Source of the DNA: JBJXHB01 sp046160725
GTDB taxonomy: Bacteria; Pseudomonadota; Gammaproteobacteria; Burkholderiales; Burkholderiaceae_C
Direction of reading: 5' to 3'
DNA length: 32,589 nt
Assembly (NCBI GenBank): GCA_046160725.1
Contig: JBJXHB010000542.1
Span: 1 to 32,589 of the forward strand
In this document: positions 23,127 through 31,157 of the stretch, one piece after another
Numbering within the stretch: position 1 is the first letter of the stretch
Layout: each line of letters opens with the position of its first letter
Position numbers and translations under genes: made by a program
Notes under the pieces: generated by a model
Database searches by the model: none
The model's input: the letters and a program-made list of their open reading frames with translations, nothing else
What the model was told of the DNA's origin: nothing

Positions 23127-24104
23127 CTACCCCAGCGCGCGTTGCGCCAGCGCCGTATAAAGCGGTATGCCGAGCAGGATGTTCAGCGGAAAGGTCATGC
23201 CCAGCGACATGCCGAAGTACAACGCCGGCTGCGCCTCCGGTATGGCGTGCCGCACGACAGCCGGCACCGCGATGTAGCTGGCACTGGCCGCCAGGCACAT
23301 CAGCAGGGCCGCATCGCCCGGGGGCAGATTGCAGGCCACGGCCAGCGCCAGCGCTATGGCGGCATGCACCAGCGGCGCCAGCACCGCATAGGCCAGGAGC
23401 ATCGGCGAGCGCCCCTTCAGCCCGCCCATGCTGCGTGCCGCCTGCAGGCCCATGTCGAGCAGGAAGAACGACAACATGCCCTTGAACAGCTCGCCGGAGA
23501 ACGGCTCCATGGCGGCCCGTCCCGTCTCGCCGCTGAGCAGGCCCACCAGCATGGAGCCCAGCAGAAGCAGCTGGGCCCCGTCGGTGAAGGACTCGTGGAG
23601 CAGGTGGCGCAGGGAGGTCTGCGGCACCACCGTGCCACTGGCGGCCCGTGCCGGGTCGCGCCGGCGCGCCGCATTGGCCAGCGCCACGGCCATGATGATG
23701 GCGGGCGACTCCATCAGGGCCAGCGCGGCCGCCATGTGGCCGCCATGCGCGATGCCGTTGTGGTCCAGGTACTGGACCGCCGTGATGAAGGTGACCGCGC
23801 TGACCGACCCGTAGGTGGCGGCCACCGCGGCGGCGTCGTAGCCGTTCAGCCAGCGCCTCAACAGCAGCCAGCCCAGGGCCGGCACCAACGTCGCCAGCAG
23901 CAGGGCAAGGCCCAGGCTCACCGCCACCTCGGCTGTCAGGCCGGTGCGGGCCAGCGCAAATCCGCCCTTGAGGCCCAGGGCCATCAACAGGTACAGCGAC
24001 AGGAAGCGGGCGATCTGCGGCGGTACCTCCAGGTTCGAGCGCGCAAACCCGGCCAGGATGCCGAACACGAAGAACAGGATGGCGGGGTCGAGCAGGCTGC
24101 TCAT
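23127..24104 (-). CDS. SbtA-like sodium-dependent bicarbonate transport family permease
   Basis: A 325-residue, roughly ten-span permease. The layout fits the SbtA family: a start of ILFFVFGILAGFARSNLEVP, LYLLMALGLKGG, ATYGSVSAVTFITA, the segment LALMESPAIIM, LSFFLLDMGLQAAR and a closing MTFPLNILLGIPLY. Cyanobacterial SbtA imports bicarbonate with sodium and is controlled by the PII-like SbtB; no SbtB gene is visible here. In heterotrophs the substrate is less certain. It is the last gene of the minus-strand series, 75 bp after exoD. Confidence 0.85.
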   Translation of the reverse strand: MSSLLDPAILFFVFGILAGFARSNLEVPPQIARFLSLYLLMALGLKGGFALARTGLTAEVAVSLGLALLLATLVPALGWLLLRRWLNGYDAAAVAATYGSVSAVTFITAVQYLDHNGIAHGGHMAAALALMESPAIIMAVALANAARRRDPARAASGTVVPQTSLRHLLHESFTDGAQLLLLGSMLVGLLSGETGRAAMEPFSGELFKGMLSFFLLDMGLQAARSMGGLKGRSPMLLAYAVLAPLVHAAIALALAVACNLPPGDAALLMCLAASASYIAVPAVVRHAIPEAQPALYFGMSLGMTFPLNILLGIPLYTALAQRALG

Positions 24105-24179
24105 GCTCTACGGGGCAGTCAGTTGTTGCAGGCGGATAAGGGGCCCGGGCTGCAGCCGCGACCCACGCTGCCGCCGGTC

Positions 24180-24785
24180 TCAGCCACGCAAGCTGGCGGG
24201 CAGGATGTCGACCATCAGATGCCAGCCGGTGGCCGCGATCAGGCCGGTGACGAACAGGGCGAACCAGGAGGCCAGCGCCGATGCCAGCATCACGATGCCG
24301 TCGCGGAACACCAGCCCCAGGCCCAGCAGCACCAACGCCAGGGCCGGCGCCAGGTTGCCCAGCGGTATCGGCAGGATGACGATCACCGCCATCACCACAC
24401 CCTTGGCCGCCAGCCAGCGCCGGGTCCAGTCCTGACCGACCCAGTGCCACCGAGGACGCGACCAGCGGGCAAAGAACGCATACAGGTGAGACAGGCCGAT
24501 CAGCACCCGGTGCGCCCAACGTTTGGGCAGGCACAAGGCACCGATGCGCGCCGGCAGGCTGACCGTGTCATGGCCACGCCACAGGGCGATGCACAGCGCC
24601 ACGATGCCGCCGCCCAGGACCATCCCGGCGCCGGAGATCGGCGTAGCGCAGGCCACCGACAGCAGGATCAGCAGCGAGCCCAGCGCCGCCGACCCATGGG
24701 CATCGGCTAGATGCTGCAGCGGCACGCGGTCCAGCGCCAGCTCCTGGGCGGCGTGGCGCAGGCGCTGTTCGACCGAAGGGTTCAT
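24180..24785 (-). CDS. exoD: ExoD family membrane protein
   Basis: A 201-residue inner-membrane protein with about four to five spans. HGSAALGSLLILLSVACATPISGAGMVLG (about 30-58) and LPARIGALCLPKRWAHRVL are the ExoD hallmarks. ExoD is linked to exopolysaccharide production in rhizobia, though its biochemical role is unclear. The ATG at 24785 (MNPSVEQRL) is preferred over the longer open frame, as family members open with an acidic helix. Methyltransferase and permease genes flank it by 51 and 75 bp. Confidence 0.88.
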   Translation of the reverse strand: MNPSVEQRLRHAAQELALDRVPLQHLADAHGSAALGSLLILLSVACATPISGAGMVLGGGIVALCIALWRGHDTVSLPARIGALCLPKRWAHRVLIGLSHLYAFFARWSRPRWHWVGQDWTRRWLAAKGVVMAVIVILPIPLGNLAPALALVLLGLGLVFRDGIVMLASALASWFALFVTGLIAATGWHLMVDILPASLRG

Positions 24786-24836
24786 GCCCGGGATTGTCAG
24801 GGGCGGGCGTCCAGGCACCAGCGGTATCGACCAGGG

Positions 24837-26120
24837 TTATCCGGCAGCGCGATGGCTCATGGCAGGGTCGAGCAGCAGCTCCAGTGCCTGCTCGCGGACG
24901 CCATACCAACCCTTGAGGTGGTCCAGTTCCGCCTGCAGCGCAGCGGTGTCACGGGCATGCGTGCGGCGCACCGCCTGGATCATCTTGTTCTTGGCGGTGT
25001 GCTCCAACGCGACGAACTCGAAGACCTGGGCGTCGTAGCCCTGGCGCTCCAGCAGCAGCGCTCGCATCGAGTCCGTGACCATCTCAGCCTCCTGGCCCAG
25101 ATGGATGCCGTGGCGCAACACCGGCCGCAGCGGATGCGGCGCCAGCAGCTGCGGGCGCAGCTGCTTGTGGCAGCACGGTGCGGCCAGCAGCACGGCACTG
25201 CCAGCGCGCATGCCCAGGGCCAGCGCATGGTCGGTGGCGGTGTCGCAGGCGTGCAGGGCGATCGTGACGTCCAGAAGGCCCGGGTCGTGGCTGGCCAGGT
25301 CGCCCTGCACGAAGCGCAGGCCCATGGCGCCCAGGCGTGCAGCGGTCGCGTTGGCCTGGTCAACCAGTTCACGGCGCAGCTCGACGCCGGTGACCTCGGC
25401 CGCGATGCCGCGGGCATGGCGCAGCCAGTCGTGCAGCGCGAAGGTCAGGTAGCCCTTGCCGCAGCCGAAGTCGGCAATGCGCAGCTGCGCCGCCCCAGCC
25501 AGCGGCGACGCGGCGATGGCATGGTCACAGATCTCGACGAACTTGTTGATCTGGCGCCATTTGCGGGCCATGGCGGGCACCAGCCGGCCATGGGCGTCGG
25601 TGATGCCCAGCGCGCCGAGGAACGGCCGGTCCAGCGGCACGCGGTAGTGGCGTTGGCGGTTGTGGGCTGCCGGCAGCGCCGCGGCCGGCGCCGCCTCCGC
25701 CACAGCGCCCGGCGCTTCGTCCGGTGCAGGACCATCCGTGGCGGCGACGGCGCGACGCCGCAGGTGGGCCGCGCCGCGCTGCGTCACGCTGAGCTCGATC
25801 TCGACATCGGTCAGCCGCACATGGGCGGCCCGAAAGCCGGCCACGCCCAGCAACGGCCGCAGCACACCGGGCACATCGGCCATGGCATGGTTGCGGGTGA
25901 TGTCGCGTGTCGCGTGGTGCCAGACCGCTTGCAGATGGGGCAGGCCCTTCAACAGGACCGGTCGCAGGTCGATGCGCCGCAGGTCCGGCTCGGCACCGCG
26001 GTACTTGGACAGCACGGCGTGCTGCAGTCGACCAGCAGCCAGCGCCTGGCCGATCTCGGCGGCCAGCTGGTCGAGCGTGGTGTCGGCTTCGGTGCCGGCG
26101 TCGGTTCTGGCAGTCGTCAT
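24837..26120 (-). CDS. SAM-dependent methyltransferase (Methyltransf_32-like)
   Basis: 427 residues in two parts. The N-terminal domain contains LSKYRGAEPDLRRIDLRPV and HHATRDITRNH, a pattern that recurs with this family. After a low-complexity Ala/Pro linker (about 125-150), the catalytic half has the SAM motif IADFGCGKGYLTFAL (215-229), GVELRRELV, ALHACDTATDHAL and AAPCCHKQLR, as in the METTL25/TRMT13-like group that modifies RNA or protein. The substrate is unknown. Its ATG overlaps the stop of the BKACE-family gene (ATGA, 26117-26120). Confidence 0.85.
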   Translation of the reverse strand: MTTARTDAGTEADTTLDQLAAEIGQALAAGRLQHAVLSKYRGAEPDLRRIDLRPVLLKGLPHLQAVWHHATRDITRNHAMADVPGVLRPLLGVAGFRAAHVRLTDVEIELSVTQRGAAHLRRRAVAATDGPAPDEAPGAVAEAAPAAALPAAHNRQRHYRVPLDRPFLGALGITDAHGRLVPAMARKWRQINKFVEICDHAIAASPLAGAAQLRIADFGCGKGYLTFALHDWLRHARGIAAEVTGVELRRELVDQANATAARLGAMGLRFVQGDLASHDPGLLDVTIALHACDTATDHALALGMRAGSAVLLAAPCCHKQLRPQLLAPHPLRPVLRHGIHLGQEAEMVTDSMRALLLERQGYDAQVFEFVALEHTAKNKMIQAVRRTHARDTAALQAELDHLKGWYGVREQALELLLDPAMSHRAAG

Positions 26121-26995
26121 GCGTCGGCCAGGCCCAGGCGCAGCCGCGCGATGTCCGGGCTGGCCACGCCGCGGCCGCTGCGGTCGGCGCACTGGGCCAA
26201 GGCTTCGATCAAAGGACCGTTGCCGCTGGTCAGCGAGCCATCGGGCAGGTGGACGGTGTCACCCAGGCCGATGCGCAGCATGGCGCCCATGTCGGCCGCC
26301 ACCTGATGCAGGCGCCAAACCTCCTGGCGGCCAATCAGCGTGGCGTGCCAGGCGCAACCGGGCACGAACAATGGCGTCAGCAGCCGCAGCTGCTCGGCGC
26401 TGCAGGGCATGCCCGCGGCCAGGCCCAGTACGGCGTTGTAGATGGTCAGCCCGGTGTACCGGCCGGCCTGATGGGCCAGCGCGACCAGGCGCAGCGTGTC
26501 CATGTCGATGCAGTCGAATACCGGACGGCAGCCGATCTCCCGCATGATGTCCAGCAGCGGTTGAATCGAGCCATCGGCATCGTCGATGTCATCGGTTGAC
26601 CCGGCTTTAGGTCCAGCAACGCCACGCCTAAGGCCGGTCAGGCCGCCAGCGTTGCAGGAAGCGAGCTCAGGCCGCACCGCGCGCAGGCAGGCGTCAAGCC
26701 CTGCGATGTCGGCGCCGACCATGCCGGTGTCCAGGCAGATGATGACGCCAGGGCAGGCATCACGGATGCGGCCGACCGTCTCCGCAGGCAGATCCGGGTT
26801 CCAGTCCGACCTGGGACTCTGAGCGTCGCCCGCTTGCTGGACGCGGAACCGAATCACGGTCGCACCGGCGTCGAAGGCGTCGCGTGCCGCGTCGGCCATC
26901 TGGGACGGCGTGAAAGGCAGCGCATGCGGACCCTGGTCGGGCGGCGCGCTGGCCAGCGCGCAGGTGATGATGGCGGGTTCCTGGGCCTTGGACAT
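26117..26995 (-). CDS. BKACE-family (DUF849) protein with substituted metal site
   Basis: 292 residues. The fold is that of 3-keto-5-aminohexanoate cleavage enzymes: IITCALAS start, VRPELASCNAGG, YNAVLGLAAGMPCSAEQL, CAWHATLIGRQEV and GLGDTVHLPDGSLTSGNGPLIEAL. In active members a His-x-His pair and a glutamate hold the metal that cleaves beta-keto acids with acetyl-CoA. Here those positions read R49-F-R51 (VIRFRVQ) and G245 (GLGD in place of GLED). The protein is therefore likely a non-classical or inactive member. It sits between an acyl-CoA dehydrogenase gene (77 bp) and a methyltransferase gene (overlapping). Confidence 0.85.
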   Translation of the reverse strand: MSKAQEPAIITCALASAPPDQGPHALPFTPSQMADAARDAFDAGATVIRFRVQQAGDAQSPRSDWNPDLPAETVGRIRDACPGVIICLDTGMVGADIAGLDACLRAVRPELASCNAGGLTGLRRGVAGPKAGSTDDIDDADGSIQPLLDIMREIGCRPVFDCIDMDTLRLVALAHQAGRYTGLTIYNAVLGLAAGMPCSAEQLRLLTPLFVPGCAWHATLIGRQEVWRLHQVAADMGAMLRIGLGDTVHLPDGSLTSGNGPLIEALAQCADRSGRGVASPDIARLRLGLADA

Positions 26996-27072
26996 GGGGC
27001 ATCCCTGATGGGTCTGTCGGGTGGGCCGACCATGCTGCCACAGCGGCCGCGCCAGCCGACCGCACCCGCTGA

Positions 27073-28236
27073 TCAACCCTGCGGTGTTGCCTTCGGGAAC
27101 GTGCCCTCGTACTTGCAGATGATGCCCAGCATCACCTCGTCCGCGCCGCCGCCGATCGAGCCCAGGCGGCCGTCCCGGAACGCCTGCGACACCGGGTTGT
27201 CCCAGGTAAAGCCCATGCCGCCCCAGTACTGCAGGCAGGCATCGTTGACCTCGCGCGACAGGCGGCCGCTCTTGAGCTTGCACATGGACGCCAGCATGGT
27301 GACATCCTTGCCGGCGATGTACTGCTCGACCGCCCGGTAGGTCATGGCGCGCAGGGCCTCGACCTCGGTGCGCAGCTCGGCCAGCCGGAAATGCACGACC
27401 TGGTTGTCGATCAGCGGCCGGCCGAAGGCCTGGCGCTGCTGGCAGTAGGCAATGGTCTTGTCGATCACCATGTCCAGGCCGGTGATGTTGGACGCGGCCG
27501 CCCACAGCCGCTCCTCCTGGAACTGCATCATCTGGAACATAAAGCCCATGCCCTCCTGGCCGACCAGGTTGCGGCGCGGCACGCGGACGTTGTCGAAGAA
27601 CAGCTGCGCGGTGTCGCTGCTCCACATGCCGATCTTGTGGATCTTCTGCCGGGTGATGCCCGGCGCATCCATGGGCACGATGATCAGGCTCTTGTTGCGG
27701 TGCGGTCCGCCCTCCTGCGATGTGTTGGCCAGCAGGCAGCACCAGTCGGCCTGCAGGCCGTTGGTGATCCACATCTTGCTGCCGTTGATGACGTAGTCGT
27801 CGCCTTCCTTGCGGGCCGATGTCTTGACGGCCGACACGTCGGAGCCGCCACCGGCCTCGCTGACGCCGATGCAGGCCACCATGTCGCCGGCGATGGCCGG
27901 GGCCAGGTACTCGCGGCGCAGATCGTCCGAGCCGAAGCGCGCCAGCGCCGGCGTGGCCATGTCGGTCTGCACGCCGATGCTCATCGGCACGCCGCCGCAG
28001 GCGCAGCCGCCCAGGGCCTCGGCCATCACCATGGAGTAGCTGAAGTCCAGGCCGGCGCCGCCGTATTCCACGGGGTACTTCAGGCCGAGCATGCCAAGGC
28101 TCCCAAGCTTCTTCATCACCTGGTGGGCTGGGTACTGTTGGGCCTGCTCCCAGGCGGGCACATGCGGGTCCACCTCCTGGGCAATGAAGCGGGCCACCGT
28201 GTCGCGAATCTGGGTGTGTTCGGGCGTGAGGTTCAA
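27073..28236 (-). CDS. Acyl-CoA dehydrogenase (citronellyl-CoA/isovaleryl-CoA dehydrogenase type)
   Basis: A 387-residue FAD enzyme catalysing alpha,beta-desaturation of an acyl-CoA. Typical strings are CIGVSEAGGGSDVSAVKT (122-139), WITNG, KIGMWSSDTAQLFFDNVRVP, RQAFGRPLIDNQ and YWGGMGFTWDNP. The usual MCAD catalytic glutamate position near the C-terminus is glycine here (SIGGGADE). E242 in QEERLW sits where isovaleryl-CoA dehydrogenase keeps its base, pointing to a branched substrate. The protein resembles AtuD of the citronellol/acyclic terpene pathway, but no geranyl-CoA carboxylase genes are present, so the assignment is tentative. Confidence 0.9.
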   Translation of the reverse strand: MNLTPEHTQIRDTVARFIAQEVDPHVPAWEQAQQYPAHQVMKKLGSLGMLGLKYPVEYGGAGLDFSYSMVMAEALGGCACGGVPMSIGVQTDMATPALARFGSDDLRREYLAPAIAGDMVACIGVSEAGGGSDVSAVKTSARKEGDDYVINGSKMWITNGLQADWCCLLANTSQEGGPHRNKSLIIVPMDAPGITRQKIHKIGMWSSDTAQLFFDNVRVPRRNLVGQEGMGFMFQMMQFQEERLWAAASNITGLDMVIDKTIAYCQQRQAFGRPLIDNQVVHFRLAELRTEVEALRAMTYRAVEQYIAGKDVTMLASMCKLKSGRLSREVNDACLQYWGGMGFTWDNPVSQAFRDGRLGSIGGGADEVMLGIICKYEGTFPKATPQG

Positions 28237-28294
28237 GGTGGACCTGCAGGTGGTGTGGTTGGGACGCGGCGGTGCGGGTGCGGCGGAAGGCGGG

Positions 28295-29191
28295 TCAGCC
28301 GCTCGGCAGCGGTGGCTCGGGCATCACGCCCTTGAGCACATCGGGTACGGCGGCGCGGTGGAACCCTGAGAACGGCACCGAGCGCTGGTGCGGTGGGAGC
28401 GGGAACGAGCGGTTGCCCAGCGACGCGCCGCCGTCGATCTGCATCGTGATGCCGGTGACGAAAGCCGCCGCCGGCGACAGCAGGAACACGATGGCCGCGC
28501 TGACCTCGGCCTCCAGGCCCATGCGCTTGAGCGGCAACTGGTCCTTCAGCGTCAGGATGCGCTCTCGCATGCTCTGGCCATAGGTGTCGGTACCCGAGGT
28601 CGCGATCCAGCCTGGCGCCACGGCATTGACGCGCACGCCGAAGCAGGCCCACTCAAAGGCCGCGGTCATGGTCAGGTTGGCCATGCCGGCGCGCGCCGCG
28701 CCCGAGTGCCCCATGCCGGGCATGCCGTTGCGGAAATCGGCGGTCATGTTGACGATGCTGCCGCCGCGGCGGTTCATGCACTGGGTGATCAGCTCGCGCA
28801 TCATCAGGAAGCCGCCGGTCAGATTGTTGGCCACCACAGCCTCGAAGCCGCGCTTGCTGGTCATCGCCAGCGGTGCCGGGAACTGCCCACCGGCGTTGTT
28901 GACCAGGCCATCGATCGGGCCGGCCAGGAGTTCGTCAGCCACCTGCGCCTTGACCGCGTCCTCGTCGCGGATGTCGAAGGCGCGCCAGGTGCAGCGCCCA
29001 CCGTCCTCGATGATCTCGGCGCAGACGCGCTCCAGCTTGTCGGCCTTGCGGCCTGAAATGATGACCTGGGCGCCGAGTGCGGCCAGCTCATGCGCGGTGC
29101 AGCGGCCGATACCGGACCCACCGCCGGTCACCCAGATGCGATGGCCTTCGAACAGGCCCGGGCGGAACACGCTGGCGTAGGACGGTGTCAT
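28295..29191 (-). CDS. Short-chain dehydrogenase, PECR-like
   Basis: 298 residues. Rossmann TGGGSGIG near residue 21, NNAGG, and PAAAFVTG..MQIDGG are standard SDR parts. The active site is not: where classical SDRs have YxxxK this one reads HSGAARAG, the pattern of peroxisomal trans-2-enoyl-CoA reductase, so an enoyl-CoA reductase role is favoured over an alcohol dehydrogenase one. The C-terminus is about 30 residues longer than usual. The ATG at 29191 overlaps the stop of the hydratase-family gene (ATGA). The opening FRPGLFEG occurs in SDRs of acyl-CoA catabolic clusters. Confidence 0.88.
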   Translation of the reverse strand: MTPSYASVFRPGLFEGHRIWVTGGGSGIGRCTAHELAALGAQVIISGRKADKLERVCAEIIEDGGRCTWRAFDIRDEDAVKAQVADELLAGPIDGLVNNAGGQFPAPLAMTSKRGFEAVVANNLTGGFLMMRELITQCMNRRGGSIVNMTADFRNGMPGMGHSGAARAGMANLTMTAAFEWACFGVRVNAVAPGWIATSGTDTYGQSMRERILTLKDQLPLKRMGLEAEVSAAIVFLLSPAAAFVTGITMQIDGGASLGNRSFPLPPHQRSVPFSGFHRAAVPDVLKGVMPEPPLPSG

Positions 29192-30069
29192 GTTGATTTT
29201 GTTTGGCCGGCTCGGTTGTGTGCCCGTACCGCCTCGCGGCGGGACTCGATGTCGCCGGCACCGACCTGCCGGTTGTGCACAGCGGCGCGGCCGACCTCCA
29301 ATGCCATGGCGTCGCCGAAGCACAACGCGTAGCCATCGTTGATGACCGACTTGTAGGTTTGCAGCATGCCGGGCGCGGCGCCCAGCATGGCCATGGCCAT
29401 GCGGCGCGCATCGTCCATCAGTTGCGCCGCGGGCACCACGCGGCTGACCAGTCCGAGCGACAGCGCCTCGGCGGCGTCGACCCAGCGCGCGGTCAGCGAG
29501 ATGTCGCGTGCCCTGTACGGGCCGATGGCGCGTGCCAGCCGCTGCGACAAGCCCCAACCCGGTGCCACGCCGATGCGCGCATGGGTATCGGCGAAGCGTG
29601 CCTGATCGCTGGCCAGCAGCACGTCGCAGGCCAGCGCCAGCTCGAAGCCGCCGGTGACCGCGGCGCCATTGATGGCACCGATCACCGGGCTTGGGTAGCG
29701 CAGCAGCGCGGCGACCGGGTCGCCGGAATGGCTGTCGGCAGCGGCGGCTTCTTCGTTTCCATCGCCAATGCCGGTGCCAATGCCGGTGCCGGTTCCGGTG
29801 CCGTTGCCGCCGGACAGCGTCGCCTTGCCGGCGCCCAGCTCCTTGAGGTCCAGGCCGGCACTGAAGGCGCGGCCGGCCCCGGTGAGGATCAGCACCGGTG
29901 GAAGCGGCCCTGCCGCCAGGGCGTCCAGCGCAAGGGCCAGGCGTTGGCGCAGCTCGCGCGACAACGCGTTCAGGGCCTGCGGGCGGTTCAGGGTCAGGAC
30001 GGCATAGCCCTCGGGCGCGACCTCTTGCAGCAGGACAGGGGCGACGGGGCCGGATGTGGATGAAGTCAT
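29188..30069 (-). CDS. Enoyl-CoA hydratase/isomerase family protein
   Basis: 293 residues of the crotonase fold. LTLNRPQALNALS, the oxyanion strand AFSAGLDLKELG (68-79), NGAAVTGGFELALACD and GVAPGWGLSQRL identify the family. E143 (first catalytic glutamate) is present, but the second is H163 (ADTHARIG), so it is probably not a classical hydratase; isomerase, hydrolase or lyase roles are possible. Residues about 80-116 form an insert of Gly-Thr/Gly-Ile dipeptides and acidic residues, coded by hexanucleotide repeats. The start at 30069 overlaps the GGDEF gene stop. Confidence 0.87.
   Translation of the reverse strand: MTSSTSGPVAPVLLQEVAPEGYAVLTLNRPQALNALSRELRQRLALALDALAAGPLPPVLILTGAGRAFSAGLDLKELGAGKATLSGGNGTGTGTGIGTGIGDGNEEAAAADSHSGDPVAALLRYPSPVIGAINGAAVTGGFELALACDVLLASDQARFADTHARIGVAPGWGLSQRLARAIGPYRARDISLTARWVDAAEALSLGLVSRVVPAAQLMDDARRMAMAMLGAAPGMLQTYKSVINDGYALCFGDAMALEVGRAAVHNRQVGAGDIESRREAVRAHNRAGQTKST
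29755..29814 (-). repeat. In-frame hexanucleotide repeat inside the hydratase-family gene
   Basis: The coding strand carries GGCACC/GGCATT-type hexamers giving alternating Gly-Thr and Gly-Ile (residues 86-105). The unit length keeps the frame whatever the copy number, and the tract lies in the loop after the oxyanion-hole strand, where length is known to vary in this family. Confidence 0.8.
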
Positions 30070-31136
30070 GTCATGGGCTCGGCTTGAATGTCCACCCGGT
30101 TGCGGCCAGCGGACTTGGCGCGATAAAGCGCGGCATCCGCGGCCTTGAGCAGCTCAGCCGGTTGGCGCGACGGCTGTGGCGCGCAGGCGGCTCCGCCGAT
30201 GCTGACCTGCACGCCGGCCAGCCCAGTGGCGATGTCGCTCACGTCCAGGCGGGCAACCGCGGCCCTGATGTGCTCGGCGATCTCGCGCGCGCCGGCCGCT
30301 GAGGTGCCGGGCAGGATCGCGACGAATTCCTCGCCACCGTAGCGAGCAGCCATGTCGCCGGCGCGGCGCAGTTCGCCCGCGATGGCCTGTGCGACTCGGG
30401 CCAGCACCGCGTCACCGGCCGGGTGGCCGTGGCGATCGTTCAGTGCCTTGAACCGGTCGAGGTCGATCATCAGCAGCGCCAGCGACGCATGCTCGCGCTG
30501 GGCGCGGAACCATTCCTTCTGCAGCGCGGCGTCGAACTGGCGCCGGTTGGGCAGTCCCGTCAGCGCATCGGTCGTCGCCAGTGCGGTCAGCGCGTCGCGG
30601 GCGCTGCGGTGCGCGTCCTCGCTCCGCTTGCGCTCGTCGGCCTCATGCAGGGTCACCAGATAGCGGCCGAGCGAATGGCCTTCTGGCAGCGGCCGCACAT
30701 GGGCCTGCACCCATTGCAGCCGGCCATCCTGCAGCCGGATCCGGAACAACCCCGGCCCCGGAGCGCCGCGCGCCGAGCGGGTGAAGTGGCGTGCAATGAA
30801 ATCGGCCCGCTCGTCGGCTGCGATCAGGTCCGCCAGGTTCATCCCCGGCAGGGCGCCGCCGGCATGTCCGAGCCGGCGCTCGGTGGCCGGCGATGCCAGC
30901 GCGATGCGAAGGTCGGAATCCAGGGCCAGCAACATGTCCTGGCCGTGCTCGGCCAGCATCTGCAGCGCCCGCAACGGCGCCTGGCGCTGCAGCCGCAAGG
31001 CGCGGCCGTCCGCCAGCGACACGACCGGTTCGTCGAGGCCAGCGACGCCGGCCGACGCCTCCATTGACAGTTGCACGCCGAGCGCGGCCAGCGCCTGCTG
31101 CAGCGCGAGCCAATCCTGAGGTGTCAGGTTGACCAT
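30066..31136 (-). CDS. PAS-GGDEF diguanylate cyclase
   Basis: 356 residues, no membrane segment. A PAS domain covers about 57-165 and is followed by a short helical linker ('DERKRSEDAHRSARDAL') and a GGDEF domain. The active site is intact as GGEEF (267-271), with DxLTxLPNRR before it, and the inhibitory RxxD site is present as R258-A-G-D261 five residues ahead. It should make c-di-GMP with product feedback. The stop overlaps the hydratase-family start (ATGA), an unusual partnership of signalling and acyl-CoA genes. A short distance (21 bp) separates it from the SDR upstream. Confidence 0.93.
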   Translation of the reverse strand: MVNLTPQDWLALQQALAALGVQLSMEASAGVAGLDEPVVSLADGRALRLQRQAPLRALQMLAEHGQDMLLALDSDLRIALASPATERRLGHAGGALPGMNLADLIAADERADFIARHFTRSARGAPGPGLFRIRLQDGRLQWVQAHVRPLPEGHSLGRYLVTLHEADERKRSEDAHRSARDALTALATTDALTGLPNRRQFDAALQKEWFRAQREHASLALLMIDLDRFKALNDRHGHPAGDAVLARVAQAIAGELRRAGDMAARYGGEEFVAILPGTSAAGAREIAEHIRAAVARLDVSDIATGLAGVQVSIGGAACAPQPSRQPAELLKAADAALYRAKSAGRNRVDIQAEPMT

Positions 31137-31157
31137 GGCCGCGCCGCTCGCGCAGGC

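Noticed and set aside
23142..24710. Plus-strand frame of 522 codons opposite the SbtA-like and exoD genes
   Set aside because: Gln/Arg/His-rich without domains; it crosses two good membrane-protein genes on the other strand.
27073..30069. Calling the cluster a full atu (citronellol) operon
   Set aside because: Geranyl-CoA carboxylase genes are not in the window, and the SDR and crotonase have non-diagnostic sequences.
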